Below are positions 9,493 to 18,087 of a DNA stretch of 64,000 nucleotides, piece by piece. Under the pieces are notes generated by a model, which was not told the origin of the DNA, made no database searches, and saw only the letters and a program-made list of their open reading frames with translations. Source of the DNA: Cordylochernes scorpioides (Eukaryota > Arthropoda > Arachnida > Pseudoscorpiones > Chernetidae); assembly GCA_030710605.1 (NCBI GenBank), contig CP092863.1, forward strand, positions 58,072,899 to 58,136,898, read 5' to 3'. The position numbers were made by a program, and so were the translations under genes. Position 1 is the stretch's first letter; every line of letters starts with the position of its first letter.

Positions 9493-10290
9493 TCACAGTA
9501 CTGGCCATTAATATTGCTACACCACAAAGGCGAGACGCTAGAGACATGATATTAACTCGATAGGAAGAATATGCTGTGAAGAGGTTTCTCATACAGAAAT
9601 TGAATTTGAAACGTTGTCTCGTTGTGAAAAGTTGTCGTGAAGTCTCGTGCAGGAAGGAGAAATTCTTACCAACCCGATTCTGAGTTTAATAAAGGTAGAA
9701 TTATAGCCTACCGGGATTGCGGTTTATCGTACAGCAGTATTGCTGGTCGCGTCGGTCGAGATCCCATGGTTATTATCAGAATATGGAATCGATGGGCTCA
9801 GGATTGTCATAAGGGGCGAAGTACTGGATCTCAGCGGCTCGCTATCACTAACAGCCGAAAATACTGACATGTTACCCGAAAGGCCATAAAGGATCGTATA
9901 GTCACGTCAAGAGCCCGGAGCCAAAAGAAAAAGATTGTTGTGTCAAAAAGTGTCTGAACGAACAGTTCGACGACGTTTTCAGCATCATGGATAGTAGCTC
10001 GGCGACCATAGCTCCGGCTTTGACGCTATATCACAGAAGGAGAGCCTTCAACGACGGACCTGGACCCAGGAATGGTGTGACGTTGTGTTCTCAGACGACT
10101 CAAGGTTTTGTTTGCAGCTTCATGGTAGCCGCATCTGTGTTTGGCGCCATCGTGGAGAAGGCATATTGCCAGCGTGTATTTAACAAAATAGATAGAAAAG
10201 GCTCGCATCATAATGTCCGTGAAAACTACTTTCAATAATTATCACAAATGGTTAAAACATTTCCACGAGTAGTGTTGTTTTTAAACATTT
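9493..10290 (+). pseudogene. Tc1-like transposase remnant
   Basis: The left end CACAGTACTGGCCATTA... is a Tc1-type terminal repeat. The frame at 9637-9867 encodes the N-terminal helix-turn-helix (FNKGRIIAYRDCGLSYSSIA, then GRDPMVIIRIWNRWAQD), typical of arthropod Tc1 transposases. After a deletion, a different frame at about 10060-10180 reads WTQEWCDVVFSDDSRFCL, around the first catalytic Asp. The second Asp, the Glu and the right terminal repeat are absent. A dead, internally deleted and 3'-truncated copy. Confidence 0.75.
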
Positions 10291-10414
10291 CGATAAAAAT
10301 AAAATGAGAATGAGGAAAACAAATCTCGAAGATTTTTATTTTTACCCGTTATACCTATAGATCCAGGGGTACTTTACTAAATACAAACTATATTATTATA
10401 TGACTGTCAGAGTT

Positions 10415-10613
10415 CTACACTCATAGATAAAACTTAGGGAAGTTGTACCTTTTCAGGATTCAGGTAATAACTATCAAAAATATTTTATATACAGTGAGCT
10501 TTATTGAAGACATACGAAATTAAAAAATTGCTTAGGGCTCCTTAAAAAAACGACGACCAGAGATGTCAAAGATTTTTCGCTTTCTTAATTTTTGTTCATG
10601 AGTGTACTTAGTG
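10415..10613. mobile_element. MITE, family M (copy 1)
   Basis: About 200 bp with imperfect terminal inverted repeats (ACACTCATAGATAAAACTTA at the left, the inverse near 10590-10613). The interior matches the element at 54570-54780: GTACCTTTT-CAGGATTCAG, then CTTTATTGAAGACA, then CTCCTTAAAAAAA. No coding capacity. The terminal repeat suggests mobilisation by a Tc1/mariner-type transposase, which is inference. Confidence 0.7.
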
Positions 10614-11304
10614 TCTATCCTATCTATAAAATATCACATGCTTTGCAGAAAAAAAAATTTTTCGCTATTAAAAAAATGTGGCTTCAACTTTTTAGAGGAT
10701 AAATTGAAACGAAATTATATATTTTTTTGAATTCTCAAAATATGAAGTCATCACATAAGGCTGACTGACACTAATAAAAACACAAGAGATGAACTATTTC
10801 CAAATGTTAAATAAATTCGTTTTTAATCTTGTGTTGAACCAAGAGAGACAAATTAGGTAGATTTCTCATAATATGAAGATTAATATTTTCAACAAAATGT
10901 TTATGTCTTACGCAACTATGATTATAATATCACAAGGCCAACACATGGAAACTTTATTGTATAGGAAAAAGGCACAAAGAAATATTGATAGAAAGGGAGT
11001 ACAATCATGGTTAAGATATGGGCTCCGCCGAACTCAGCAGGTAGTCCATTGCCAGCATTCACTACACGGCTCTTCCATTAGAGAATGGTCCTCAATTAAC
11101 AGAATATTACAACAGGCAGGGAGGAGGTGTTTAAGGGAGATTAAATAAAGCATCAAAACAAAATAAAGTAACGCTTCTAACTATATTTAACTATTAACTA
11201 TATCTATCTATATATGTTTTAAGAAAAGATATCGCTGACATAAAAAATATAGTTCTCATTTTGAAAAAAATACGATAATGATCCTTTTGTTGATTTCTTA
11301 ACGA
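10614..11304. other. Unassigned AT-rich intronic DNA
   Basis: A 91-codon frame at 10873-11148 shows no family motif. Nothing else was seen. Confidence 0.35.
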
Positions 11305-11375
11305 ACAGTCTGCATCACGATGGCGAGTTGCAAAAACCCGAAACGTGAACGTGGTTGACTTTTCTTCTTAATGCA
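11305..11375 (+). repeat. Decayed PLE family A end
   Basis: CACGATGGCGA, then CCCGAAACGTGAACGTGGTT and TTTTCTTCTTAAT follow the order of the family A ribozyme and its downstream box, but the core CUGAUGA is destroyed. Confidence 0.45.
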
Positions 11376-11807
11376 TGAAAAAGGATATTCAACAGTTTGA
11401 GGAAAGGTAAAAACAACATTTTTAGATAGAGGGCGCTGTCATCAGCAACGTTTAGTTGCATGATCAGGAGAGATGTACTTTCATCATTAGGTGAAGTATT
11501 CATTAAAGCCTACAGACAATATTATAATTGGGAAAGAGTAGCATAAACTATATCTGAAGAAATGTTAAAATATGACGAATTCATCCTATGCCCTTATTAA
11601 GTAATTAATATGCAATAAGAGATTCCTTCCCGCGGTAGTTATAGAATCCAAGAACAGGAGATTCTGCACAAAAAGATAATATTTATATATTATTTTTGGA
11701 AATGTAAAACGAGAGAACTCGTGTGTATAAGTCATTATTGTAAATAGAGTTATCTTGTAAATTAAATTTTATTGCCCTCTATCGTTAAAATTTTACACAA
11801 ATAAATT
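11376..11807. other. Unassigned AT-rich intronic DNA
   Basis: No features recognised. Confidence 0.35.
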
Positions 11808-11926
11808 TACTGGCAATGTGTTTCTTTTTTAAATCTCTACAGACCTTACTGCAATGATATGATTAAATCATATCATTGCAGTAAGGTCTGTAGAGATTTA
11901 AAAAAGAAACACATTGCCAGTAAAAG
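11808..11926. repeat. Near-perfect palindrome, arms of about 58 bp
   Basis: The left arm (about 11808-11866) is followed after at most a few bases by its reverse complement (11868-11926), centred on ATGATTAAATCAT. The motif CATTGCAGTAAGG recurs at 12169-12178, so the palindrome belongs to a local repeat family. Transcribed as intron RNA it would form a long hairpin. Confidence 0.85.
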
Positions 11927-12261
11927 AGTTATCTTGATTGCTCTTTTTGAGCCATGGTTTTTGAAATCAATAAAGGGACTTTTGAACAGGTATTTAAGAG
12001 TGCGAATTTTCCTAAGTATCGAGGAAGACGACGCATATATTAGCGCGCCATCTGTTATATCAAACTATTTATGACATTCTTTTAAAGAAAACACATTTTT
12101 CTCTACTGCTCTCTTTCTGCAATCATAAAAATAATAAGCAAGCCCCCTCCACCCCATTATTTTTATCATTGCAGTAAGGGCATAAAAGCAATTGCTTCAT
12201 TTGAATGAATCATACGCGTCATAAACATTACCAATTTACTATATATTTTGAATAAATATAT
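11927..12261. other. Intron DNA with repeat debris
   Basis: Contains a GCGCCATCTGTTATATCAAA box near 12042 and ATTGCAGTAAGGGCA at 12169. Both recur in foldback repeats elsewhere in the window. No gene. Confidence 0.35.
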
Positions 12262-12677
12262 TGTTACGACGCTTCTCAGCCGTCAATGTTTGCGTGCAAG
12301 GTTTCTAAGAGAACAATGTGGATTCTTTAGGATACAGCTTAGTGCGGTATATTTATTATACGAGCTTAAAGAGTAGATAAGTAACTATACAGTAGAAGAT
12401 TGACTTGCCTTCAATGCCCGCCACTAGAGGGATCCTTCTCCGCTACCGTCTTCCCGGTCAGTCCATACGGCCACACGTTCGGAGCCCACCTGCTGCGTCT
12501 GTTGTCCCGCCGTTCTCCCTGCCCAAGACGTTCGGCAGGATGTTCGGCCAGGCTTCAACCCGGCACCTTGTTTACCTCTTCTGAACCCCGAGGAACTGCG
12601 TGCGGCTCGCGCCGGATGATCCCTTCTCTCTTCGCTTCCCCACGTCTTCTCTTCTATTTCTCTGCTGCATCGCTTCA
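12262..12677 (-). repeat. 3' LTR of the tRNA-Leu-primed element
   Basis: 416 bp, near-identical to 14325-14740. In this copy the downstream frame 12424-13617 reads into the LTR for about 85 codons. Confidence 0.9.
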
Positions 12678-13617
12678 CTGCCCCCTTCTCAATCCTTTTC
12701 GTCCCGAAAAGGCTGATTTCACCAGAGGCGCTGATCGGCGGCCCTTTGATCTCCCTGACGTCCCTGGCCACATGAGGGTCGTCAGCCTCCCGGAAGCGTA
12801 ACGGCAGGGTTAACACCAACCCTTGTTTGCAGAACCACATCTCTACTCGGGCTTCCTTTCCACTCTCAACCAGTGCCGACGCCATTGATTGGTCTCGCTG
12901 TCTAGCACAGGGCGGTGGTTCTCCACAAGATGGCGGCCATATTTCACTGCCTACGATGCTTTCATCTGATATTTTGAATTCTCCTTGTGAACACTCTGTA
13001 GCCGCAATGTACAAAGGGTTGTGATCGTTTGTGTTGCGCTTTCGCCGCTTCCTTCCACGACGGGGCTGTAGATCGCCGATCTTTACAGTGGATTCGTCCA
13101 CCTGATCTACGCTGTCCATATCGTTGCCACCCTTTTCTTCTTTAGGTTTCCCACTCTCTTGCTCTAGAGGCTCTCTTTTTCCTAACCCTTCAAACCTGGG
13201 CTCCTTAGTGCCGACCACGCACAGGGCTGTGGATTTCTCAAACCTTCTGGAGGTGTCGGATCCCGTGGCAGTCTCAAGGTCGGTAGAACTTTTCCTAGGC
13301 GGTGGCTGCTTGATCTGCACCTTGTCGGGCGAAGGAACGAAGATGAATGGTGCACATTCTTGGCACATCTTTTTAGCTTGCATTGCAGACGACGGCGCTG
13401 ACACATTGCGCGCGACTTCCGCGTCACAGACATTGTCGTCGGACTTCCACAGAGCGTCCAATGCTCTATCCCGTTCATTCGGGTTGCCGGCTCCAATTTC
13501 GGGGTGCTTCGACCATCTAGCCTTGTCGCACTTCCACGGAGCATCCAGCTCCGTCCCGTCCAGTTGGATCGCCGCTGCAGTCCCTGACAGTCTGACACTG
13601 TCGCTGAAGTCAGCCAC
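12424..13617 (-). CDS. Acidic/basic low-complexity ORF of LTR element
   Basis: A 397-codon minus-strand frame overlapping the upstream frame (13182-14285) by 436 nt in a different register. The front part reads as a plausible protein (FSDSVRLSGTAAAIQLDGTE, repeated ALDALWKSDD / ELDAPWKCDK patterns). The middle is Lys/Glu-rich with RRGRKRRKRN. The last part lies in the LTR and is probably not selected coding. The element's true frame seems to pass from the upstream frame into this one near 13690, suggesting a frameshift mutation or programmed shift. No catalytic motif of any retroelement enzyme is visible. Function unknown; Gag-like by position. Confidence 0.5.
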   Translation of the reverse strand: MADFSDSVRLSGTAAAIQLDGTELDAPWKCDKARWSKHPEIGAGNPNERDRALDALWKSDDNVCDAEVARNVSAPSSAMQAKKMCQECAPFIFVPSPDKVQIKQPPPRKSSTDLETATGSDTSRRFEKSTALCVVGTKEPRFEGLGKREPLEQESGKPKEEKGGNDMDSVDQVDESTVKIGDLQPRRGRKRRKRNTNDHNPLYIAATECSQGEFKISDESIVGSEIWPPSCGEPPPCARQRDQSMASALVESGKEARVEMWFCKQGLVLTLPLRFREADDPHVARDVREIKGPPISASGEISLFGTKRIEKGAVKRCSREIEEKTWGSEERRDHPARAARSSSGFRRGKQGAGLKPGRTSCRTSWAGRTAGQQTQQVGSERVAVWTDREDGSGEGSL

Positions 13618-14285
13618 GCCGTCGCACTGCAGCTCGCCAAGATCGTTGCTGTTCTCATGGAGTATTTCAGAAATAATCCCAGGGTTGAATTTTCGCTCTG
13701 TATATCACCTTGAGGGCATTCTCCTTCCGTCCGCTTGATTTTATACAAAACACTCGTGCCACAGCCGTTGTCGGAGGCGATCAGTTCACCCTCCTCCGCT
13801 ACACGACCAGTCTGGATCATTTCCTGCTGTCGACACTCTTCGGACTTCTGGATCACGGGAGAATCTTCTAGCGTAGATTCTGACAGTTCACTTACAACGT
13901 CTCCTGACGTGATGATCTTTGTTGTGATGGTCTTGTCGGGATCTTCATCACCTGGGATCGTCTTTTGTCCCCTCAGACATTGAATACGTGGGCTATTGGT
14001 TGCTGTGATTGTTTTTGAAAAGCCATCAGGATTTTCTGGCGGTAGTACATTGAACTTAACTTCGCAAGACATGGGTGTGGCAGAACGTTTGACATTCCGA
14101 TTATGCTCGAGTCGGCTCAATCGAGATTCCAATGGAGTAATCCCTTTAGTAGTCGATCTAACGGTTTCTCCGAGCACATCTAATTTCTGGCTTATCAGAC
14201 TGAGAAATTTTGTGAATTTTTCGATTTCGGGGTCGGTTAGTTTTTCCATTTTTCTTTTTAAATTGGCGCAAAATAAAATCTTCAA
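13182..14285 (-). CDS. gag: Gag-like ORF of LTR element
   Basis: A 367-codon minus-strand frame starting about 20 bp after the primer binding site. A second Met (MEKLTDPEIEKFTKFLSLI) is the likelier start. The N terminus is helical and charged, with heptad-like spacing (ISQKLDVLGETVRSTTKG...LESRLSRLEH), probably a coiled coil. After about residue 190 the composition turns Arg/Ser/Cys-rich, which is the signature of reading the wrong frame, so the functional part is roughly 14246-13690. No zinc knuckle or major homology region is evident. Gag assignment comes from position, not homology. Confidence 0.5.
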   Translation of the reverse strand: MKILFCANLKRKMEKLTDPEIEKFTKFLSLISQKLDVLGETVRSTTKGITPLESRLSRLEHNRNVKRSATPMSCEVKFNVLPPENPDGFSKTITATNSPRIQCLRGQKTIPGDEDPDKTITTKIITSGDVVSELSESTLEDSPVIQKSEECRQQEMIQTGRVAEEGELIASDNGCGTSVLYKIKRTEGECPQGDIQSENSTLGLFLKYSMRTATILASCSATAWLTSATVSDCQGLQRRSNWTGRSWMLRGSATRLDGRSTPKLEPATRMNGIEHWTLCGSPTTMSVTRKSRAMCQRRRLQCKLKRCAKNVHHSSSFLRPTRCRSSSHRLGKVLPTLRLPRDPTPPEGLRNPQPCAWSALRSPGLKG

Positions 14286-14324
14286 TTAAAATTAACTAAG
14301 CTGTATCCCACTTCTGACACCAAG

Positions 14325-14740
14325 TGTTACGACGCTTCTCAGCCGTCAATGTTTGCGTGCAAGGTTTCTAAGAGAACAATGTGGATTCTTTAGGATACAG
14401 CTTAGTGCGGTATATTTATTATACGAGCTTAAAGAGTAGATAAGTAACTATACAGTAGAAGATTGACTTGCCTTCAATGCCCGCCACTAGAGGGATCCTT
14501 CTCCGCTACCGTCTTCCCGGTCAGTCCATACGGCCACACGTTCGGAGCCCACCTGCTGCGTCTGTTGTCCCGCCGTTCTCCCTGCCCAAGACGTTCGGCA
14601 GGATGTTCGGCCAGGCTTCAACCTGGCACCTTGTTTACCTCTTCCTAACCCCGAGGAACTGCGTGCGGCTCGCGCCGGCTGATCCCTTCTCTCTTCGCTT
14701 CCCCACGTCTTCTCTTCTATTTCTCTGCTGCATCGCTTCA
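14325..14740 (-). repeat. 5' LTR of the tRNA-Leu-primed element
   Basis: 416 bp; begins TGAAGCGATG and ends GTCGTAACA on the minus strand. It matches the other LTR except for a few substitutions, indicating recent insertion. Confidence 0.9.
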
Positions 14741-15360
14741 ATATATATAGTATATTTTAAACTGTATAATAATGACACTTCTAGTATATTTCACATATCT
14801 CCCAATTAGTTAGAGCCGATACTTTATAAGACCATACCCTTCTATTAAAATGTACACTATTCCTATTTACTACCACCCCCATATTTTGTATATATATGAT
14901 ATATCTTTATTAATATAACCTGTACACCCCTATTTGTATTTAAACTAAAAATGGTGACGTCAAAATAAAGATCCAAAGAGCGGTCAGCTGCGGGCCAGAG
15001 GGGAGGAAAACGGCAACGCCCAGCCCAGATGGGGACCCCTCCAGGGGCTTTATATAGACGACCCCTGTCAACAGGTTGTGGAAGGGGGTCAGCAGCAGGA
15101 TCTTCTACAGTGTGTCTACCGGCAGACCGCTTCTGTCTCTCTCGGTCTCTCTCTCCATGTCTCGGTGATAGGCATCCAAGTTTGTATCATGGCCTTTACC
15201 TCTGTCCCGTTAGCTGTCCCCGATCACTCTCGGTGCTAACATCTAGCCCTGCTTCTGCTTCTTGTTGTTCACGTGTGGAAAATACATCAACACTCGCCTC
15301 ACATACACGACTGCCAGTTTATTCATACGTCGACAGGATCATTTGCAACAATATTACATA
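14741..15360. repeat. LTR-like fragment with TATA-type promoter
   Basis: GC-richer than its surroundings. It contains CTTTATATAGACG near 15048 and ends with GTCGACAGGATCATTTGCAA at 15330-15349. The same ending recurs in several variants at 43620-43745, so the two loci share a repeat family. It may be a solo or partial LTR, but I could not define both ends or a target duplication. Confidence 0.4.
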
Positions 15361-15364
15361 TATA

Positions 15365-15690
15365 TGTGGCGACCGCACTTTGCTTCAGCGAACTGGGACA
15401 AAGCTTCAAAACACATACGGGCAGAAGCTTGGCGAGCACGTGTTGGGAGAACACTTCACTACGCATGCGCGGGCGTCATCCAGAACTTTCTAGCGGCTGG
15501 CTTCTTCCGACACACTTGATCTGGCTACTCAGCGGTAAACAACAAGGCTAAAGCAGACGGCCGTTATTTCAACCGTTGTTTCTTTTCTCTTTATAATTTA
15601 TATTGCTTTAAATAAATTAATTTCAATTATAATTTTATCAGCAGCCTTTCCACAAGCCACACCAGCACTTCACGCAACAACTACACTACA
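15365..15690 (+). repeat. 5' LTR (CsRn1-like element)
   Basis: 326 bp, TG...CA. Nearly identical to 16900-17222, differing mainly by a 3-bp length change, so the insertion is young. Confidence 0.92.
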
Positions 15691-15768
15691 AATTGGTGAG
15701 CCGGACGACTCGAATGAAGAATTAACGGCCAACGTCAAGGGCAAATCAAGGAAGCTCAAACATTCACG

Positions 15769-16203
15769 ATGGTACTCACCCCATCTCAAATATCAAAACT
15801 GATTTTTCGAGCTCCACCCTTCTTGCCCAAAGACATTCCATTGTGGCTCAACCAACTGGAAGCTGCCTTTAATTTTGCAAACATCGCCAGCGACGACGAT
15901 TTCAAGTATAACACAATAATCGTTAATTTGGATAGACTAGCTCTCATCTGCGTCTTCGACATTGTTGAGAACCCACCAGTTTCAGGAAAGTATGCGGCGC
16001 TCAAAGAACGACTTCTCCTGCGATTTGGCCGGTCACGCCAGGTAAGAACAGCTCAAGTCTCAGAAACTAAGCCCATTGCTGATCAGAGACCCTCGATTAT
16101 CCTGGTTGATTTGCCCAAGCCACCTCCATCTCAGCACTGTGATCCCTGTACTCCTCCAATAGCCTCCAACACCTGGAGCAGACGGCTTTTCCCCGTGGCA
16201 TGA
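15769..16203 (+). CDS. gag: Truncated Gag, CsRn1-type
   Basis: 144 codons starting 79 bp after the LTR. Residues 10-95 contain the pattern PPFLPKDIPLWLNQLEAAF, then FKYNTIIVNLD, then IVENPP-SGKYAALKERLLLRF. That matches the N-terminal Gag fold of CsRn1-type Gypsy elements (P-x-LWF-QLE, NPP-x-x-x-KY-x-x-LK-x-RL). Full Gag in this group is longer and ends with a zinc knuckle, which is absent here. The stop TGA overlaps the next start in ATGA. Confidence 0.75.
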   Translation: MVLTPSQISKLIFRAPPFLPKDIPLWLNQLEAAFNFANIASDDDFKYNTIIVNLDRLALICVFDIVENPPVSGKYAALKERLLLRFGRSRQVRTAQVSETKPIADQRPSIILVDLPKPPPSQHCDPCTPPIASNTWSRRLFPVA

Positions 16204-17027
16204 ATGTCACAACAACTGCCCCGGTGACTACAGTCCAGAACGTTGAAGACACCAACTCAAGCTCCGCCTTGCTTTCTCTCTCCAGCTCTCTGAGCGACTC
16301 TTCATCCCTGGACTCCTCATCGTTCTGCTCCAACCCACCTTCAAACACCATCTCGTGTCCCCCTGAAACTGTTTTCTCCACCCCAGTGCACAGTGACAAT
16401 CCCTTGTCTCAGCAACCGCCGTCTCACGAAGAGCCCTTGCCTCAACAGCCGCCGTCTCATGAAGAGCCCTTGCCCCAGCAGCCGCCGTCTCACGAAGAGC
16501 CCTCGCCTCCATCCGACGAGCAGAAACATCCACTCTTCCTAAAAGAAGCCAATAACACTGCTGCAACGACTCCTCTCCACTTGCAGCCCGCCCAAACTTC
16601 GGTACCACAACCTCTCCAACCTCAAAACACTCTCCAACAGTCATTACCTCCTATTGATTCAAGAGTCACTACTTCCCCAATACCAATAGCTCCTCAGGTA
16701 CTCTCGGCGACTACACCCATCGCTGAGCAACCCATCGTGTCCCTTCAAGCTAACAAGATGGTCGCCACCCATTACACCCGGACAACTTTTGAAAAGGACA
16801 GGTGCCTCCCTCAAGCCCCCAAACCCAACAAGGCACCCTACCAAGAGTTCCCTCTACGTCTACATAGGATCTTTAAAGATCCTACTGGAGGGGGAGTAGT
16901 GTGGCGACCGCACTTTGCTTCAGCGAACTGGGACAAAGCTTCAAAACACATAGGGCAGAAGCTTGGCGAGCACGTGTTGGGAGAACACTTCACTACGCAT
17001 GCGCGGGCGTCATCCAGAACTTTCTAG
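16200..17027 (+). CDS. Pro/Gln/Ser-rich ORF replacing pol
   Basis: 275 codons, starting in the 4-nt overlap ATGA with the preceding stop, in the -1 register. Residues 15-45 are Ser-rich. About residues 65-105 hold three tandem copies of an 11-residue unit (QQPPSHEEPLP). The remainder is rich in Thr, Pro and Gln. No enzyme motif is seen. The last 42 codons read into the 3' LTR. The tight overlap resembles the gag-pol junction of retroelements, but whether it is translated is unknown. It may be a spacer that expanded after loss of pol. Confidence 0.5.
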   Translation: MNVTTTAPVTTVQNVEDTNSSSALLSLSSSLSDSSSLDSSSFCSNPPSNTISCPPETVFSTPVHSDNPLSQQPPSHEEPLPQQPPSHEEPLPQQPPSHEEPSPPSDEQKHPLFLKEANNTAATTPLHLQPAQTSVPQPLQPQNTLQQSLPPIDSRVTTSPIPIAPQVLSATTPIAEQPIVSLQANKMVATHYTRTTFEKDRCLPQAPKPNKAPYQEFPLRLHRIFKDPTGGGVVWRPHFASANWDKASKHIGQKLGEHVLGEHFTTHARASSRTF

Positions 17028-17222
17028 CGGCTGGCTTCTACCGACACACTTGATCTGGCTACTCAGCGGTAAACAACAAGGCTAAAGCAGACGGCCGTTA
17101 TTTCAACCGTTGTTTCTTTTCTCTTTATAATTTCTTGCTTTAAATAAATTAATTTTAATTATAATTTTATCAGCAGCCTTTCCACAAGCCACACCAGCAC
17201 TTCACGCAACAACTACACTACA
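16900..17222 (+). repeat. 3' LTR (CsRn1-like element)
   Basis: 323 bp, preceded by a purine tract (16886-16898). Confidence 0.92.
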
Positions 17223-17226
17223 TATA

Positions 17227-17745
17227 TATACAATTATATACGCAGGTACCAAAATGAGTGATATCTATTTACAAAGAAGTATTGAAAAATTCTGTAATGA
17301 CTCCGAAACTTCTAGGTTTGATGAAAGAGTACCGCCGAAAATTGAGGGAAACTTAATTTAGACACTAAGTCATTCTTTGCGGTGAATGGCTCCTGGTTTA
17401 TAAATAAGTAAAGATTTTTTAAAACTCGGACATGCCTGCTCTTAATAGAACTTCAACTGTATATATAGGGCAAATGAAATTTTCTAGGGCTATGGTTCAT
17501 TTGAAAGGCAAGGTTTTCCTTCTGATTTTAGGTTGTGTTGATTGTGTGTTCTTACTTGAATAGCAAAAGTTATGATAAATAACTTTAATTACGTTTTAGC
17601 CAACTATAATTAGGAAAATAAAAATGATTTTCGTGTGTTTTATTTTAAAAGGAAGATATAGACCATTCTGGTTTGAAGGATTTTCTTTTCAAGAAATTAG
17701 AATATTTAGACACAAGAATCTTGAAGAAGAAACCAGCATATATAT
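17227..17745. other. Spacer between two LTR elements
   Basis: AT-rich; no coding or repeat signature. Ends in CATATATAT, the target of the next insertion. Confidence 0.4.
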
Positions 17746-18087
17746 TGTTACATCATGATTAATGGCGTATTTATTATATTATTTTTAATATATTTGAAAT
17801 TTAAATTATATATTTATTTAATTTTATATAAATTATTCTATGATATTTATTTAAAACAGATTATTTAGATTATCATCATTTGTATTTAGGTACACGTGTG
17901 ACTTCACTTCTCTCTTTGATGTGAGGAAATATATAAATTATTCTGGAGGCTACTTAAAGTAGACTTATCTCATTATTCCCTTATATAAATTTGTAGGATG
18001 GTTGAAACACGCTCTGGTAAGATGCAAGACCCAGCACAGGAGAGAATCAAGGCTGAAGAGTCTGTCAAGCCGCAACCTGGCGCAACA
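17746..18087 (+). repeat. 5' LTR, includes first 30 gag codons
   Basis: The LTR end is fixed by the matching 3' copy, which stops at the same CAACA before unrelated flanking DNA. The ATG at 17998 and 90 nt of gag are therefore inside the LTR. Confidence 0.85.

Larger units (their letters stand above)
12262..14740 (-). mobile_element. Non-autonomous Gypsy-type LTR element, tRNA-Leu primed
   Basis: Two 416-bp LTRs (TG...CA) bound a 1.65-kb interior, oriented on the minus strand. Just inside the 5' LTR (plus positions 14324-14307) the minus strand reads TGGTGTCAGAAGTGGGAT, which complements the 3' end of an animal leucine tRNA (primer binding site). Just before the 3' LTR is the purine tract GAGAAGGGGGCAG. 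ATAT flanks both ends, consistent with a 4-bp target duplication. The interior encodes only Gag-like and low-complexity frames: no protease, reverse transcriptase or integrase. It must borrow enzymes from a relative. Confidence 0.88.
15365..17222 (+). mobile_element. Non-autonomous Gypsy (CsRn1-like) LTR element
   Basis: LTRs at 15365-15690 and 16900-17222 (TGTGGCGACC...CTACACTACA) enclose 1.2 kb. A primer-binding-like TGGTGAGCCGGACG begins 3 bp after the 5' LTR, and the purine tract GGAGGGGGAGTAG abuts the 3' LTR. TATA flanks both sides, fitting a 4-bp target duplication. The first ORF is recognisably Gag of the CsRn1 group; the rest of gag and all of pol have been replaced by a proline/glutamine-rich frame. 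The element needs enzymes from a full-length relative. Confidence 0.88.

Noticed and set aside
9637..10238. Host gene with paired-like domain
   Set aside because: Tc1 terminal repeat and transposase motifs explain it; internally deleted.
12400..12801. 133-codon plus-strand ORF
   Set aside because: It lies in an LTR and antisense to the element's own frame; Cys/Arg/Ser-rich shadow composition.
13124..13738. 204-codon plus-strand ORF
   Set aside because: Antisense shadow of the minus-strand frames of the tRNA-Leu-primed element.
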